From: Ophiothrix spiculata | Taxonomy: Eukaryota; Echinodermata; Ophiuroidea; Amphilepidida; Ophiotrichidae | NCBI GenBank assembly: GCA_000969725.1 | Contig: JXSR01S017134.1 | DNA length: 30,879 bases | Reading direction: 5' to 3' (one strand) | Part shown: one piece after another, positions 19,016 to 30,141 of the stretch | How positions within the stretch are numbered: position 1 is the first letter of the stretch | Layout of the letters: every line of letters begins with the position of its first letter | Position numbers and translations under genes: made by a program | The notes under the pieces: model-generated | Database searches by the model: none | Seen by the model: only the letters and a program-made list of their open reading frames with translations | Told to the model about the DNA's origin: nothing

Positions 19016-19539
19016 GAGACCTAAAGTAAACATTTTCCATCCTTTCATAATCTAAACAAATGTTTTGTGTATGTATTTGTGACTATGTGTGTGTGCTTTT
19101 TCGACTGTGATATTTGAAGCCTATCAGCGTTATTTAACGAGTATATCTAAGAATTCGGTTTAGATTTGTTTATAGTGTAGACATACATTTTCAAGTTAAT
19201 CGTTTTATGCAATTCAGATTATACTATTTTACTCGGTTACTTTAAACTCATGGTCTTCGTATCTAATACTTTCAGTAATTAAAGTAAAAAAGGTAGAATA
19301 TACATTTTAGTCAAATGAGGTTTAATAATCATATTATCAAAATGCATGGTTTTCAAGCAATATTGAAGTTTAACATCACCATGATCACTTCCAGTTAGAG
19401 GAGCTCGTGATGACAACTTATCTTTAAAACAAACGTATTAATCATGCCCTATTTTGATAAACATGAATTTTGGTTTCTGCTTCACCGCAGCAAATTCCAT
19501 CAAATTTGTTTTCACAAAACATTATTGGTATACACAGCG
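19016..19539. other. AT-rich spacer between A' and B
   Basis: No gene recognised. Confidence 0.5.
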
Positions 19540-19930
19540 ATTTTTTCAATAACAACAGCAGCTATAAAACCGAACCGCAGACTATTTTCTCATTGCAATT
19601 AAGCGGATATCGGAAGTCGTATCGGTGTTTACCTCAATCAAAGCTTTAATATTAAAGATACAAAAACGACATGGAATTCAAGACAGTGTTGTTGTTATCT
19701 CAGTAAGTAGGAATGAACATTGTTATAGAAAATTTTATATCAGAACAGGAAAGTTAGATTATTATCAGTTGCAAAATGTTTTGTACCAATTGCCGTGCTG
19801 GGTTTGTATTGCACATTTGTAGTCCAGTCATTCTGGTATCATATGATATTCTAAAATGATGGCCCTTCAATCATTTTAATTTCATTGTAATGTTCCAATG
19901 TTTATTATAATCAGGGACAGATCACAAGAA
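19540..19930. repeat. Block B, unit 3 copy
   Basis: Matches 13488-13960 from AACAACAGCAGCTATAAAAC onward, with TCGTATCGGTGTTTACCT, TGTTGTTATCTCAGTA, TTGCAAAATGTTTTGTACCA and TCTGGTATCATATGATATTC. It lost about 30 bp in the middle relative to unit 2. A 65-codon frame at 19625-19822 is not shared. Confidence 0.75.
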
Positions 19931-20130
19931 AATTCTTTCAATCTGGATACTTGATGTTTGAGTTCCCTGGCTTAATAGCTCTTAGGTTCATCTCATTTTA
20001 TTTGTTAGAGTTGCTTTCGCTAGTCTGTGTTAACATGACTCATGCAGTGTTTAAAATTGTTCAATTGTTCTATATTGTCAGCTACTTTGGAAATTGAATT
20101 AACGTATTGGATAATTAAATCTACTCAATA

Positions 20131-21090
20131 AAGGGTGTCCCACAAAAAACGCAACAAACTTTGAACTTTTATTTTGAGAGAACAGAGCCCAATGGTGATC
20201 AAACATTACAATAAAATTATAGAGTAAACCATTGGCTTTTACAGGATTTTTGATTTGTTTAATTTGGATCTCTGAATCAAAAGTTATTGCACATTTTATA
20301 AAAACCAGAAAAATCTTGATGGTCCGATTTGTTAATCTGTAAAGTTTTACTCCTGGTGACGTCATTGGGCACACGTTGAATGAAAATTGCTAAAAACATC
20401 ACATGATTAGGAGAAGCATCCCTTGAACCCATTTCATAAAATAAGGACTCAAGTTAATGATGCATGATGATCTGCTGATATTAAGCAAGTTGTTGTGTCT
20501 GGTTTAGTTAACCTGTTGCGTCCCCTTGACGGGCCAGATGAATCATTAGATCTTAAACTCCTTTGTCTTCAGTTTTCTTCCGTGATTTCGGTTAAAGACT
20601 TATTATTGGTTGACATCTTTCATTAAAATCTCTTTTTTCGACTCTTTTGGTAAAAAATGTATCCTAAACTACCCTAAAAGTAACAGAATCAAGGAATATG
20701 AGAGTATCAGGAAGATCCGTACTTTAATTTAACATTATGACCTATTTTAGTTAAAACTGAACTTAAAATATCACTTAATGTTAGGTACAGGTCAGGTAAG
20801 ATTGGTTTGGATTGATTCTGCTCCAACTGCTTGAAGAATTTTCTTCATTATAAGTTTGCATTTCTTTAGCTGGAAGTCTAAACTTACAAATCGGACCAAA
20901 GTTGATTAAAAGGGCCTTTTTAAATTCTCCATATCTTTAGACTGGAGTGGTAAGATGCAACGGGACAAAAAATCATGTTGTAGAGTAATTACTCTACTTT
21001 TGAAAAACATATATTACTATGATTTAATCTTTTGGCAACTATTATTAAATATTTTTTATTTGCTCGTTGCATTAATATTGGGACAAGCTG
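20131..21090. mobile_element. TA-flanked DNA transposon, 960 bp
   Basis: The left end reads TA, then AAGGGTGTCCCA and GCAACAAA; the right end, inverted, reads TA, then CAGCTTGTCCCA and GCAACGAG. Looser inverted similarity continues inwards for about 215 bp, ending at GGTCCGATTTGT (20318) and ACAAATCGGACC (20887). TA duplications sit at 20129-20130 and 21091-21092. A Tc1/mariner-type insertion is inferred. The paralogous block in unit 2 is uninterrupted at 14058-14059. The core has a short coding-like frame but no recognisable transposase. Confidence 0.75.
20471..20626 (+). pseudogene. Coding-like piece inside the 960-bp element
   Basis: A 51-codon plus-strand frame lacks an ATG and reads SADIKQVVVSGLVNLLRPLD, then GPDESLDLKLLCLQFSSVIS and VKDLLLVDIFH. 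The composition (leucine-rich, acidic turns, normal charge balance) is much more protein-like than the surrounding AT-rich frames. It is either a remnant of the parent element's protein or a captured host exon. I do not recognise the family. Confidence 0.35.
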
Positions 21091-21720
21091 TAGTACCACT
21101 TCAAGATCATCATTAAATCTCCGGTGTTAAAAAGTTAACAAGATGCTTTGAAGGAGAGATTAGTAAAGATTGAAAATCTTTCCCTAAAATGTCATTGAAA
21201 TTCTAAAAGGCTGAACTTCTCACCTTTCGATAATTCTATTCCGACTAGAGGCACTCCCTTTTTATGCTGCAACCTCATATTTCACTATAACACTCTTTAA
21301 GCACATTCACGTTCGTGAGATGAAACTTAATTGAAGTCATAAATCTGTTGCACATGATAGAACATTTATTGTTAAGAAATGTGAACCTTAAATGAATAAA
21401 GTATAACGCTGCAACCGATATTTAGAAGGACTGACTGAAGTTAATGAGCAGTGAAAATTGCCAAATCGCCTTTGACTTGATATCTGAAGGTGGAGATTAT
21501 TATCAATATATGTACTCCTTTTGCTATTATGTCTCGAGGAATTTAAAACTGTCAATTTAATTTGTGAAATAAGTAAGCAATAACAATTCTATATACTCTG
21601 CATCAATTTATTATTGCTAAAATATAAGCATCGAAGCTACACAATACTTTAAATCTTTTAAGCAATCTTTAATAATATCAAAGAATCCAATGATGTGTTC
21701 CATATTTATGGAAAAATAAG
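21091..21720. repeat. Block F, unit 3 copy
   Basis: Matches 14061-14710 with long identical runs (see the unit 2 copy). A minus-strand peptide beginning MCNRFMTSIKFHLTNV is nearly the same in both copies but is stopped soon after in each, at different places. That argues against an exon. Confidence 0.85.
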
Positions 21721-22189
21721 AAACGGGTTTCATATGTGAAAATAAGATGATTGCTCCAAGATTTTATTCACTAATGACTTAAATTGCTTCACCTTCAAAT
21801 TGTAACAAGATAAATATTGATGAAATACATAATTTAAAAAGGACTGTACATGAAAAAAGGAAAATAAATGGCCAACTTTAAAAAAAATGTTATATTCACT
21901 CAAACAAATTGCACATTACACATCTTGATCATGAAACTATTTCAGCTGTTCAAACAATCTACTTTTCTATGCTTTTCACTACAGGCAGTGTTATTCAGTA
22001 GGTGGGATTTTGGATATCAAAATACATTGACCCAAACAAAATACTCCTAGAAGAGACCAAGTACGCCTATTAAAACCAACAAACATCCATTGATATGTGA
22101 TGCATTCTAAACATTTCAGATTCGATATCCATCGATAAATTACAGTAAGGTGTAGGTACCACGCAAAGAAGCTCGGAGTCTTACGTTTT
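21721..22189. other. Spacer leading into block C
   Basis: A phrase at about 22016 (GATATCAAAATACATTGACC) recurs at 22920, marking the start of a local duplication. No gene is supported; a 60-codon frame at 21868-22050 lacks any recognisable feature. Confidence 0.5.
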
Positions 22190-22560
22190 AACTATGATAC
22201 AATTTGGCAAGGATGCTATTTTCATTACTCAATACTGCTATTCAAGCTTTCTTTTCACTTAATCTATATAGCGTATATCTCCTAGGCCCATCCTTGCTCC
22301 CATTCCTTTTATTCAATTGCAATGCGCTTGTCTCTCAAGTGAGATGCTATCTAGTGGTATAAACAACAACATGACAATTTCCTTGCCTTTTAATGCTGTA
22401 ATATTGCTCTAGGCAAAGGTTCTGCTCTTTTTATCTCTATTTCCTTGTTTTTGTACTAGTTATATTGTATTGCTAAGATGTTTCCAGCAAAACTTGTAAT
22501 AATACAGAGTCTTATGTAAGCTTATGTAAGACACTGATGGCCTAACAGCATTGTGTATTT
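22190..22560. repeat. Block C, unit 3, first copy
   Basis: Shares CCTTTTATTCAATTGCAAT, TTGTCTCTCAAGTGAGATGC, ACAATTTCCTTGCCTTTTAA and AAAGGTTCTGCTCTTTTTAT with 5150-5545. Confidence 0.7.
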
Positions 22561-22642
22561 AAAAATAACGAATTTTGTTTACGGGTCAAAAAGGTTATAA
22601 AGAGATAAAAAATGATGAAACTACAAGAGGAGTAAAATAAAT

Positions 22643-22927
22643 TCACTGGAAAAGAAAATATAAACATAGGGACACAAACTCAAATAATTGCCTTAAAAAT
22701 GTCAAACAATTGTTTCTGCCTGTCATTTTTGGATTAGAAGAACACTTATGGAAACAAAAATACATTTGTTTAACTTTTGGAGGGTAAAATACAAAATGTA
22801 CAAAAATATTTAATACACATCTAGGCTTAGATGTCCTTAAACACGTTCTGACACCGGGTTCTGACATATTAACAGAAATCGCTTTCCTAATATTCTCATA
22901 TTCGTCGAGTGTGAAAATTGATATCAA
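22643..22927 (-). other. Unassigned 94-codon open frame between C copies
   Basis: The minus-strand frame starts MISIFTLDEYENIRKAI and contains five cysteines in the stretch from TCLRTSKPRC to NNCLTFLRQLF. Its last 20 residues resemble part of a minus-strand frame at 9549-9845, and the DNA is also similar there (ACATTTT..GG.AATTATTT), so a shared dispersed repeat is more likely than a gene. No splice-site pair or known domain is visible. Confidence 0.25.
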
Positions 22928-23380
22928 AATGCATTGACCTAAAAGCGCATGCAGTAGATTTGCATGTAGGCTTCATTGCTTCAGTGATATGATTTGAATG
23001 CTTTTTGTTAATGAATTTATAGTAAGATAAAGTTATAAAGAGACATTTACGTTATAATGCTGATAGAATTTTCTTTTAGTTTGAACTGTCATTGTCTTTT
23101 CTCATTTCAAATAATATACTTGTCAATCAACTTGACAAAGCGTATATCCTGTATCTCGTACCTTTACATGGCCTTTTAAGTTTTAGTTATTAGAATCCGT
23201 TTGCTCTCAAGAGTGAAACAAAAATAACAATTTCTTGTCTTTTTTGATACTTTGTGATTTTTTTGTAAGCGAAGATTAGACTTGGTTATTTCAATTCCTA
23301 ATTATTTTTACTGGTAAGGTTGCATTCCTAAGATGCTATCTAGTATCAGTAGCAGCAACACACAGATCTTACAAAATACA
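22910..23380. repeat. Block C', unit 3, second copy
   Basis: About 850 bp after the first C copy. It shares GATATCAAAATGCATTGACC, GACATTTACGTTATAATGCTGA, TTGCTCTCAAGAGTGAAAC, AACAATTTCTTGTCTTTT and GGTAAGGTTGCATTCCTAAG with 5040-5545 or 22190-22560. Confidence 0.65.
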
Positions 23381-23546
23381 CAGGTACCTATCCGTTAATA
23401 TTATTTTTCAAAAAAGAAATAAGGTTTGCTTTGTAGTAGGTAAAACACATTCAGAGACAAAATATCAAACGAACATAGAAAACAAAAAGAGAAAATACAC
23501 ATGCAAAAAAAACCCCTTTTGCTATATCAGGTTTCATGGGATTTAA

Positions 23547-24073
23547 CCCTTGTCCTCCTGAGCTATTTTTTGTAACACGTCCTCCGAAGGGGGGGGGGGT
23601 GTTCCACTATTTGTGAACGGAACCCCTATGGACTTGGTTTAGATATTAATAGATAGGTATGATCCTCCCCTATCCAACGATACCGAGATCATCAAAATCG
23701 GCCAAGGTGTTACGTAATGTTAACGTCATAAAAGTTCTAAATAACGGATTTTCATCGAGTTTTTTGCTAATAAAGAAGGGAAATGATGATTCTAACATGT
23801 CTTGCAAGTTGCAAATTTGAGTCTTATAGCATGCATACATTTTTCAAAATGGCGACTTAAAAATTTCCCGGATTTCCCCCCCCCCCCAACTTTGACAGCC
23901 TGCCCTAAGCCTACCTTAGGTGGTACCCCCCTAATTTTTTCATCAAAATGACCGCAAAGGATGTAAAAGAGATTACTTAAATGCCTGGGGCCGGTTGATT
24001 TTGCGTCACAAGTTTGTGAAGCGGGGAAAAAACTTAGGGGGTGCAACAACCCCCCTTCTTCGGAGGACAAGGG
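23547..24073. mobile_element. piggyBac-type MITE, 527 bp
   Basis: The ends are perfect 12-bp inverted repeats, CCCTTGTCCTCC, flanked by TTAA (23543-23546) and ATAA (24074-24077), a TTAA duplication with one change. Terminal CCC with TTAA is the piggyBac hallmark. G and C homopolymers lie inside (23587-23598, about 23877-23887). A 98-codon minus-strand frame spans part of it but has no transposase motif. The same family occurs inverted at 26509-27034. The empty paralogous site is at about 26384. Confidence 0.85.
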
Positions 24074-24077
24074 ATAA

Positions 24078-24400
24078 ATATTAAACATTTCTCTAAATAA
24101 TATTTTTCATTTGCATATACAACCATAGGCTTCTACTTCTCAACCAACCCAAACCCCTATCTACAACAGATCAATAGTACATCACAACCTTGCCTCTTAA
24201 GATAGTATGCCCTACACATTTGATATATTGTACTTTCATTTAGAGTGACATTTGTCTCGGGCTATTAATCATTTTTTCTTCATACGGCGCACGTTTCGGA
24301 AATATTTTCAGAGAGATCAGACCATGCATCGTATATTTTAGGTATCTTTCCAATCATTTATTATTGTACCGACATTAATAAATTAGATAATTAAAGGCCG
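24078..24400. repeat. Block D, unit 3, first copy
   Basis: Matches 7015-7340 in TTTGATATATTGTACTTTCA, CTTCATACGGCGCACGTTTC and GGAAATATTTTCAGAGAGAT, and matches 26400-26508 over its first 120 bp. In this copy the target CTCTTAAGAT near 24200 is intact; the other D copy has a piggyBac-type MITE there. Confidence 0.8.
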
Positions 24401-24834
24401 GATCTTGTGCCATGTCACAAAATATCCAGCGCATAGTACCATTCACGTTATGGATACATTCGTCTCTTTTCTTGTATTATTTTTTGTTATTGTTGTTATT
24501 GGTGACCTTGAATAGCATAATTATTCCAAATTTTCAAGAAAGGCGAAAGTTTTAGTGAAATAAAAAAGGTGTTATTTAAAATTAATGCATTTTGTTTTTG
24601 ATGACAGACATTACTTAAAACATCTGCCTATACTGTTTTTATTGACCAAGAATTTATTTGTCTTTCTTTCTTCTTTTCATGCTTCCTTTGTTGCAATCGA
24701 AAACAACAGGTAAGTTTTACGTTTCAAATGTATTATATTCTAAAGATGAAATTCAAAGATAAATATTTATAATTATTTAGTGATATAAAGGTGCTGTCCT
24801 TCATTAAAATTGCCAGATGCCCTTTCAAAGTTTA
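24401..24834. other. AT-rich spacer, nothing recognised
   Basis: No supported gene or repeat. Confidence 0.5.
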
Positions 24835-25030
24835 AATAGAAATGATGATGAATTAGACTTCTAGACTATAGATTTTTTACGTACCTAAGTAGTACTTTCA
24901 GATGCACTGCATCCGTCGTCAGATGATGTTCTGCTGTGTTCTTCTTCTTGTTAGTTAGTGACGTCAGATGATGATTTATGACGTAAAAACCTGTAGTGCA
25001 GAAGTCTAATTCATCGTTATTTCTAGTTTT
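24835..25030. mobile_element. Short inverted-repeat element, about 195 bp
   Basis: The left arm (24835-24882) and right arm (24985-25030) are inverted copies over about 45 bp, with TAGAAAT, GATGAATTAGACTTCT, ACTA.AG and TTTTTACGT in common. Inside, GTCAGATGATG occurs twice. It is a MITE or foldback; the target duplication is not clear. Confidence 0.65.
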
Positions 25031-25129
25031 ACCACTACGTATAAAATTCCACTTTAAAATGTTAAAAAGTTTAAGTATTTCTAGACTCCGAAACATATTT
25101 ATGGGTAAGTCTCAAGCATCTACTCGCAG

Positions 25130-26130
25130 TAAAATGATACTAGTAGTTAATTACCGTATATTAAGATAGCTAGTTTAATGGATACCAAATAGAAACTAGT
25201 ACTTTTTCTACCTTCTGTATTCTACACACATGCCCTAACAAACTTGAATGTATCAAAAAGACATCGAGTGATGCAAATACCAGTCAAACTCAAACATGTT
25301 CGTTATAAACGTTATTCTATAAGTATTGCTTTTCTATATTTTTCTATTTGCATTTACTAACATATCTTTTACAAATATTCTTACTAGAGCTGTATTTTGA
25401 GTAATCTCATTTCTGCCCATCCGTGCTTAAAAGGATTCTGTAGAGTTCTGTCACTAAAGATAGTAAAAATTGTAAATTGTCACGGATATGGTAAATTAGA
25501 AGATTTATCCTTTATAATTATTGTTTAACACACTTCCCTTAATATTAAAGGCGACGTTTTAATACTTCCAGATACGGCAACCGATTCGTCCATTAACTCA
25601 TATGAGACACGGTACGGTTTAGTTGACAAGTGGATTACCTGCTGCATTGAATTTATTGACAAGCAAAATTTTTCGATATTCAACTTTAGAGAAAAACTAC
25701 AACGAAGATGTAAAGATAGTGTTTCAAAGTTTATTGATTTTCTACACGCTCCACTTTGGTCATTTTATTTCCTGATACATATCTGATGTTACATTGCATA
25801 TGGAACTCACCTAACCTAGTTTATGTTGATTAAAGGTAGAATTTGACAGTGTGATATTGCTTATTTGAAAACAAGGGAAATGTTAGAAGTTTCTTAAAAT
25901 AATTACAGTTGAAAACTTACTTGTTTTCAATATATTTTTAAGTTGTCCTAGTGCTAAAATCTGGCTTTGGCAGAAGAAGGAACAGAATGAACTATATGTT
26001 GAATAAATAACGTCTGTATTTATATATTGCATAATAATAATAATACACACTTTGACACCTATAATGGCTGTAAAAGAACATATAAAGTGACATTTTGACC
26101 AAAGAGTTAAGTTGCAACCTTTACACAAAT
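25130..26130. repeat. Block E, unit 3, first copy
   Basis: First of three long E copies. The anchors are CATCCGTGCTTAA, TTGTCACGGATATGG, TAACACACTTCC, AGTTGACAAGTGGATTACCT, TGATTTTCTACACGCTC, ACTCACCTAACCTAG, and GACATTTTGACCA near 26090-26102. It has neither the 21-bp duplication nor the mariner insertion seen in later copies. No gene is seen; the 25883-26128 minus-strand frame is not conserved. Confidence 0.85.
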
Positions 26131-26329
26131 CGGTCCTTGCAATAAAAACTCAATTATTTACATGGCGCTTTGTTCTACCAAGAGCATATTTCAAACAAAT
26201 AAGAAACCATTTGTGTTTTATTCTGTCCCTGTTTAAGAGCTTTCACAGATACCATTGTGTTTCAAGTTTAGTTGTATATACAAATAGCAATGTATAAGCA
26301 ACATATTTGTAAAGATAATATGATCTGCA
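26131..26329. other. Spacer between E and D'
   Basis: Nothing recognised. Confidence 0.5.
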
Positions 26330-26508
26330 ATATATTTTAGTAATATACGTAATGGACTTTTGCAATTTCCTGTTTTATGGGATATAATATTAAACCTTTT
26401 CAAAAGAAAATTTCTCGTTTACATACACAGCCATAGACTTCTTTTTCTCAAACAGCCAAAACCCATATTCACAAAAGATTAAAAGTACATCAAAACCATC
26501 AGTCTTAA
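26330..26508. repeat. Block D', unit 3, second copy (partial)
   Basis: Matches 23500-24200 with the first piggyBac MITE absent: TTTTATGGGATATAATATTAAAC here against TTTCATGGGAT, TTAA, element, ATAA, ATATTAAAC there. It is cut at CAGTCTTAA by the second MITE and does not resume beyond it; block E' follows. Confidence 0.75.
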
Positions 26509-27034
26509 CCCTCTTGTAACCAGGGTGGCCCTCTAATATTTTTCCCTGCGGCGGCATAAAAACGCAACCGACCCAGGCTAGTGGGTAATTTCGTTTACAT
26601 CCTTTGCGGGCATTATGATGAAAACATTAGGGGGGTTAGGGTAGGCCATCAAAGTTAGGGTGTAGGGGAGATGATGCAAAACGGCGACATTTTTAACAAT
26701 TCTAAATCGCCATTTTGAAACAAAAACGCTTGCTATGAGACTGAAACTTGCAAGGCATGTTAATATTATCATTTCCCGTTGTTATATGTTAAAAACCCGA
26801 TAAAATTCCGTTATTTAGAAAAAATGATTCTGGTGGCCAGACAAAATTCCAATTTTTCGAACTGAAAGACCTTTATGACGTCATAATTATGTAACGCCTT
26901 GGTCGATTTTTGTGATCTTGGTATCGTTGAATAGGGGAGGACCATATCTATCTATTGAAAGCAAAACCAAGTTCATAAAGCGGTCCGTTCTAAAAATTTA
27001 GGGGGGGTTGGTACAATTCCTGGTAACATGCTGG
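26509..27034. mobile_element. piggyBac-type MITE, 526 bp, opposite orientation
   Basis: Flanked by TTAA on both sides (26505-26508, 27035-27038). Its ends are diverged inverted repeats (CCCTCTTGTAACCAGG against CCAGCATGTTACCAGG). The interior is the inverse of the element at 23547: TATGACGTCATAATTATGTA, CGCCTTGGTCGATTTT, TTGGTATCGTTGAATAGGGG and CAAAACCAAGTTCAT match it. There is no transposase. It is more diverged at its ends than the first copy. Confidence 0.85.
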
Positions 27035-27038
27035 TTAA

Positions 27039-28010
27039 TTAATATTACTAGTAGCGTATTTCATTGATGAAAACTAGTGCCTCTCCTCCTATTTGTATTC
27101 CATACACATACGTAATAGCCAGTAAAACAAAAACATGTTCGTCATAAAAATTATCCAATTGGTATTGCGTTTCTAGTATTTCCATTTCTATTTTGTATTT
27201 GCATTTACTAACGTGAGCATCTTATACAAATATTTTTACTATAGCTGTACTTTTGGTTATATCAGTTCCACTCATCCGTGCTTAATAGGATTTTGTAGAG
27301 TTCATATTCCACAGCTAAATTCTGTCACTTAAGAAAGTAAAAACTGTAAATTGTCACGGATATGGTGGATAAGGAGCTTTATCCTTCACACATTATTGGG
27401 TAACACACTTCCTTCAATATAAAAGACAATATTTTAATACTTGCCGATACGCCAACCGATTCTTCCATTGACTCATGTCACACACGGTACGCTCTAGTTG
27501 ACAAGTGGATTACCTGCTGCATTGAATTATTGACAAGCAGGCCTTTTCGGTATTCAACTGGAGAGAAACATTACAGAAAAGATATAAAGATAGTGTTTCA
27601 AAGTGTATTGATTTTCTACACGCTCCACTTTGGTCACTTTATTTCCTGATGCATATCTGATGTTACATTTCATATGGAACTCACCTAACCTAGATTAGTT
27701 CTCCAGATGGTGACTAAAGGTAGAATTTCATAATGTCATTGCTCAATTAAACACAACGGAGATGTTAGAAGTTTCTTAAATAATTCCAGTTGAAGACTCA
27801 CTTGTTTTCAACATATTTTTAACTTTGAATAGAAGAAACGCCATGGAACATATGTTGTTAGCCATGGAACATATGTTGTTATATTGCAATAGGGTATAAC
27901 ATAATAACAATAACACTTTGAAGTATATGATAGCTGTAAACAAACATATAAAGCGACATTTTGACCAGGGGTTAAGTTGCTACTTTAACACAACAATGGA
28001 AATTGATCGT
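27039..28010. repeat. Block E', unit 3, second copy
   Basis: Collinear with 25130-26130 and even closer to 28740-29560, sharing for example GTGAGCATCTTATACAAATA, CATATTCCACAGCTAA and GGTGGATAAGGAGCTTTATC, which differ in the first copy. It keeps the uninterrupted site (TAACACTTTGAAG, near 27910) where the third copy has the mariner-type element. Confidence 0.85.
27840..27881. repeat. Exact 21-bp tandem duplication
   Basis: The unit GCCATGGAACATATGTTGTT plus A occurs twice, head to tail. The third E copy has the word once (GCCATGGAACGATG), so the duplication is private to this copy. Confidence 0.9.
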
Positions 28011-28739
28011 TATTTTATTTTTTGGGTACGTGTGACTTGTAATAACACAGCAACCAATCCAATCTCTGAAGTGTCTTCTTAACTGCTTTTTGACCAAGGA
28101 CAGTTCTGATATTATCTAAAGATGGCGACTAATGGTAAAATTTCATAGTGTCATATTGCTAATTTGAAAACAAGAAATACATTGTAAAAACGATGCAAAT
28201 CAATGGAATATTTTTGCAATGAAAATATGTTAGATGTGCTACAGTGAAATGAGAGGCCTTACATGGTCGCAGTAATTGACATCTTGATAGGAAAATAAAA
28301 TGAAATGTATGGTATCCCAATAAACATTGCAAAGATGAGAATATGAAGAATTCATATTATATTAATTTAAATCCGGACTTTAATCGGGACCCAAATATCT
28401 TCTTTGTGCTCTCTATCATGAATTTAGAATTCAGTCTTAATTTCCTTTTGACATCTGTTACCATTATACTCTATATAAATGTTTCTAGATATACTATTAG
28501 CCGAGTTACAAACTAAATAAATAATACCAATCACATTAGATTGGAGGTTTGTTGACTTTGCCTAAAAATAATGCAACATTATCATGGAATATGTAAAACT
28601 AACTTAATTGCTGTGTAAAGCTAAGGCTAATTGTTCCTACAAAAAGCATAAAGAACATGTCTTTGTTTATGTACTGTATGGTCCTCGAGACAATAATCTG
28701 ATCAGTATCGGTAGGTAAATCTCAACAATCGAATCCTGG
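28011..28739. repeat. Spacer with a partial extra piece of block E
   Basis: At 28120-28180, GATGGCGACTAATGGTAAAA, TTTCATAGTGTCATATTGC and TTTGAAAACAAG repeat the late part of block E (compare 27705-27765 and 29433-29490). The rest has no recognisable feature. Confidence 0.55.
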
Positions 28740-29570
28740 TAAAATGCTAATACTAGTATAATAGCTTATGTAATTCATATCATTTGGAAACTAGTGTCTT
28801 TTTACCTTTCGGTATCTTATACACATACCCTATCAAACCCGAGTTGGCCACACAAAAAATATTGAGTGATAGCCAGTAAAACACAAATATATTTTTCATA
28901 AACATTACCCTATTGCGCTGCTAGTATTTCTATTTCTTTTTTTGTATTTGAATTTACTAACGTGAGCATCTTATACAAATATTTTTACTATAGCTGCATT
29001 TTTGGTTATATCAGTTCCACTCATCCGTGCTTAATGGGGTTTTGTAGAGTTCATATTCCACAGCTAAGTTCTGTCACTTAAGATAGTAAAAACTATAAAT
29101 TGTCACGGATATGGTGGATAAGGAGCTTTATCTGTCACACATTATTGGTTAACACACTTCCTTCAATATCAAAGGCGATGTTTTATTCTTCCCAATACAC
29201 CAACTGATTCGTTCATTAAATCATATCAGACATGGTACGCTCTAGTTGGATTACCTGCTGCGTTTAATTTATTGACAAGCAAACTTCTTGAGAAACATTA
29301 GAAAGAAGATATAAAGATAGTGTTTCAAGGTAAATTGATTTTCTACACGCTCAACTTTGGTCATTTTACTTCCTGATGCATATCTGATTTTACATTGCAT
29401 ATGAAACTCACCTAACCTAGTTTAGTTCTCCAGATGGTGACTAAAGGTAGAATTTCATAATGTCATTGCTCAATTGAAAACAAGTGAGATGTTAGAAGTT
29501 TCAACATATTTTTAACTTCGATAATAGAAGGAATGCCATGGAACGATGATATATTGCCTGTACACATATA

Positions 29571-29906
29571 CCGCGCAAGTCAAAAAAACCGCAATAATTA
29601 GATGGAAGCCACATTGTAAGAACAAAAGTAATTTCGAACAAAAAATATTAATTTCTAAATAGGTAATGCATTAAGCTTTCAAAGGGTGAAAGAATGGTGC
29701 AATTTGATAAAGCACATTTAATTTGGATATCCTATGTACCACGCGAGTCAAAAAACTGCAATAATTAGATGGAAGCCACATTGTAAGAACAAAAGTAATT
29801 TCGAACAAAAAATATTAATTTCTAAATAGGTAATGCATTAAGCTTTCAAACGGTGAAAGAACGGTGAAAATTGATAAAGACATTTCGGAGATATCCTTAT
29901 TTGAAA
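29571..29906. repeat. Tandem duplication of the left terminal repeat
   Basis: Two copies of about 168 bp (29571-29738 and 29739-29906), nearly identical through CAATAATTAGATGGAAGCCA, ATTTCGAACAAAAAATATTA and GGTAATGCATTAAGCTTTCA. The second starts at TA plus CCACGCGAGTC, so each copy carries a full-looking outer end. The right side has a single arm. Confidence 0.9.
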
Positions 29907-30141
29907 AATATGGTATGAAAACAGTTCTGTCCAAATACGCATACCTCGTCAAACGAGTAAGTACCAATATTGAATTAAATTTCTTGCCAACACACATTGC
30001 TCTAGTGAAAATCTCTTCTTACTCTATTAATTTACATATAAAAGATAACTTCGGCTGTTTTTTTTTCAAGTGCAAAATGACATGTTTGGGGATACTGTCT
30101 AGTCTTAGAAGAGAGAGCTTGTCAATCAGTCACTGTTCAAA

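Noticed and set aside
23587-23598. G homopolymer as a quadruplex regulator
   Set aside because: It is a single G run inside a MITE with no spaced runs; length may also be a sequencing artefact.
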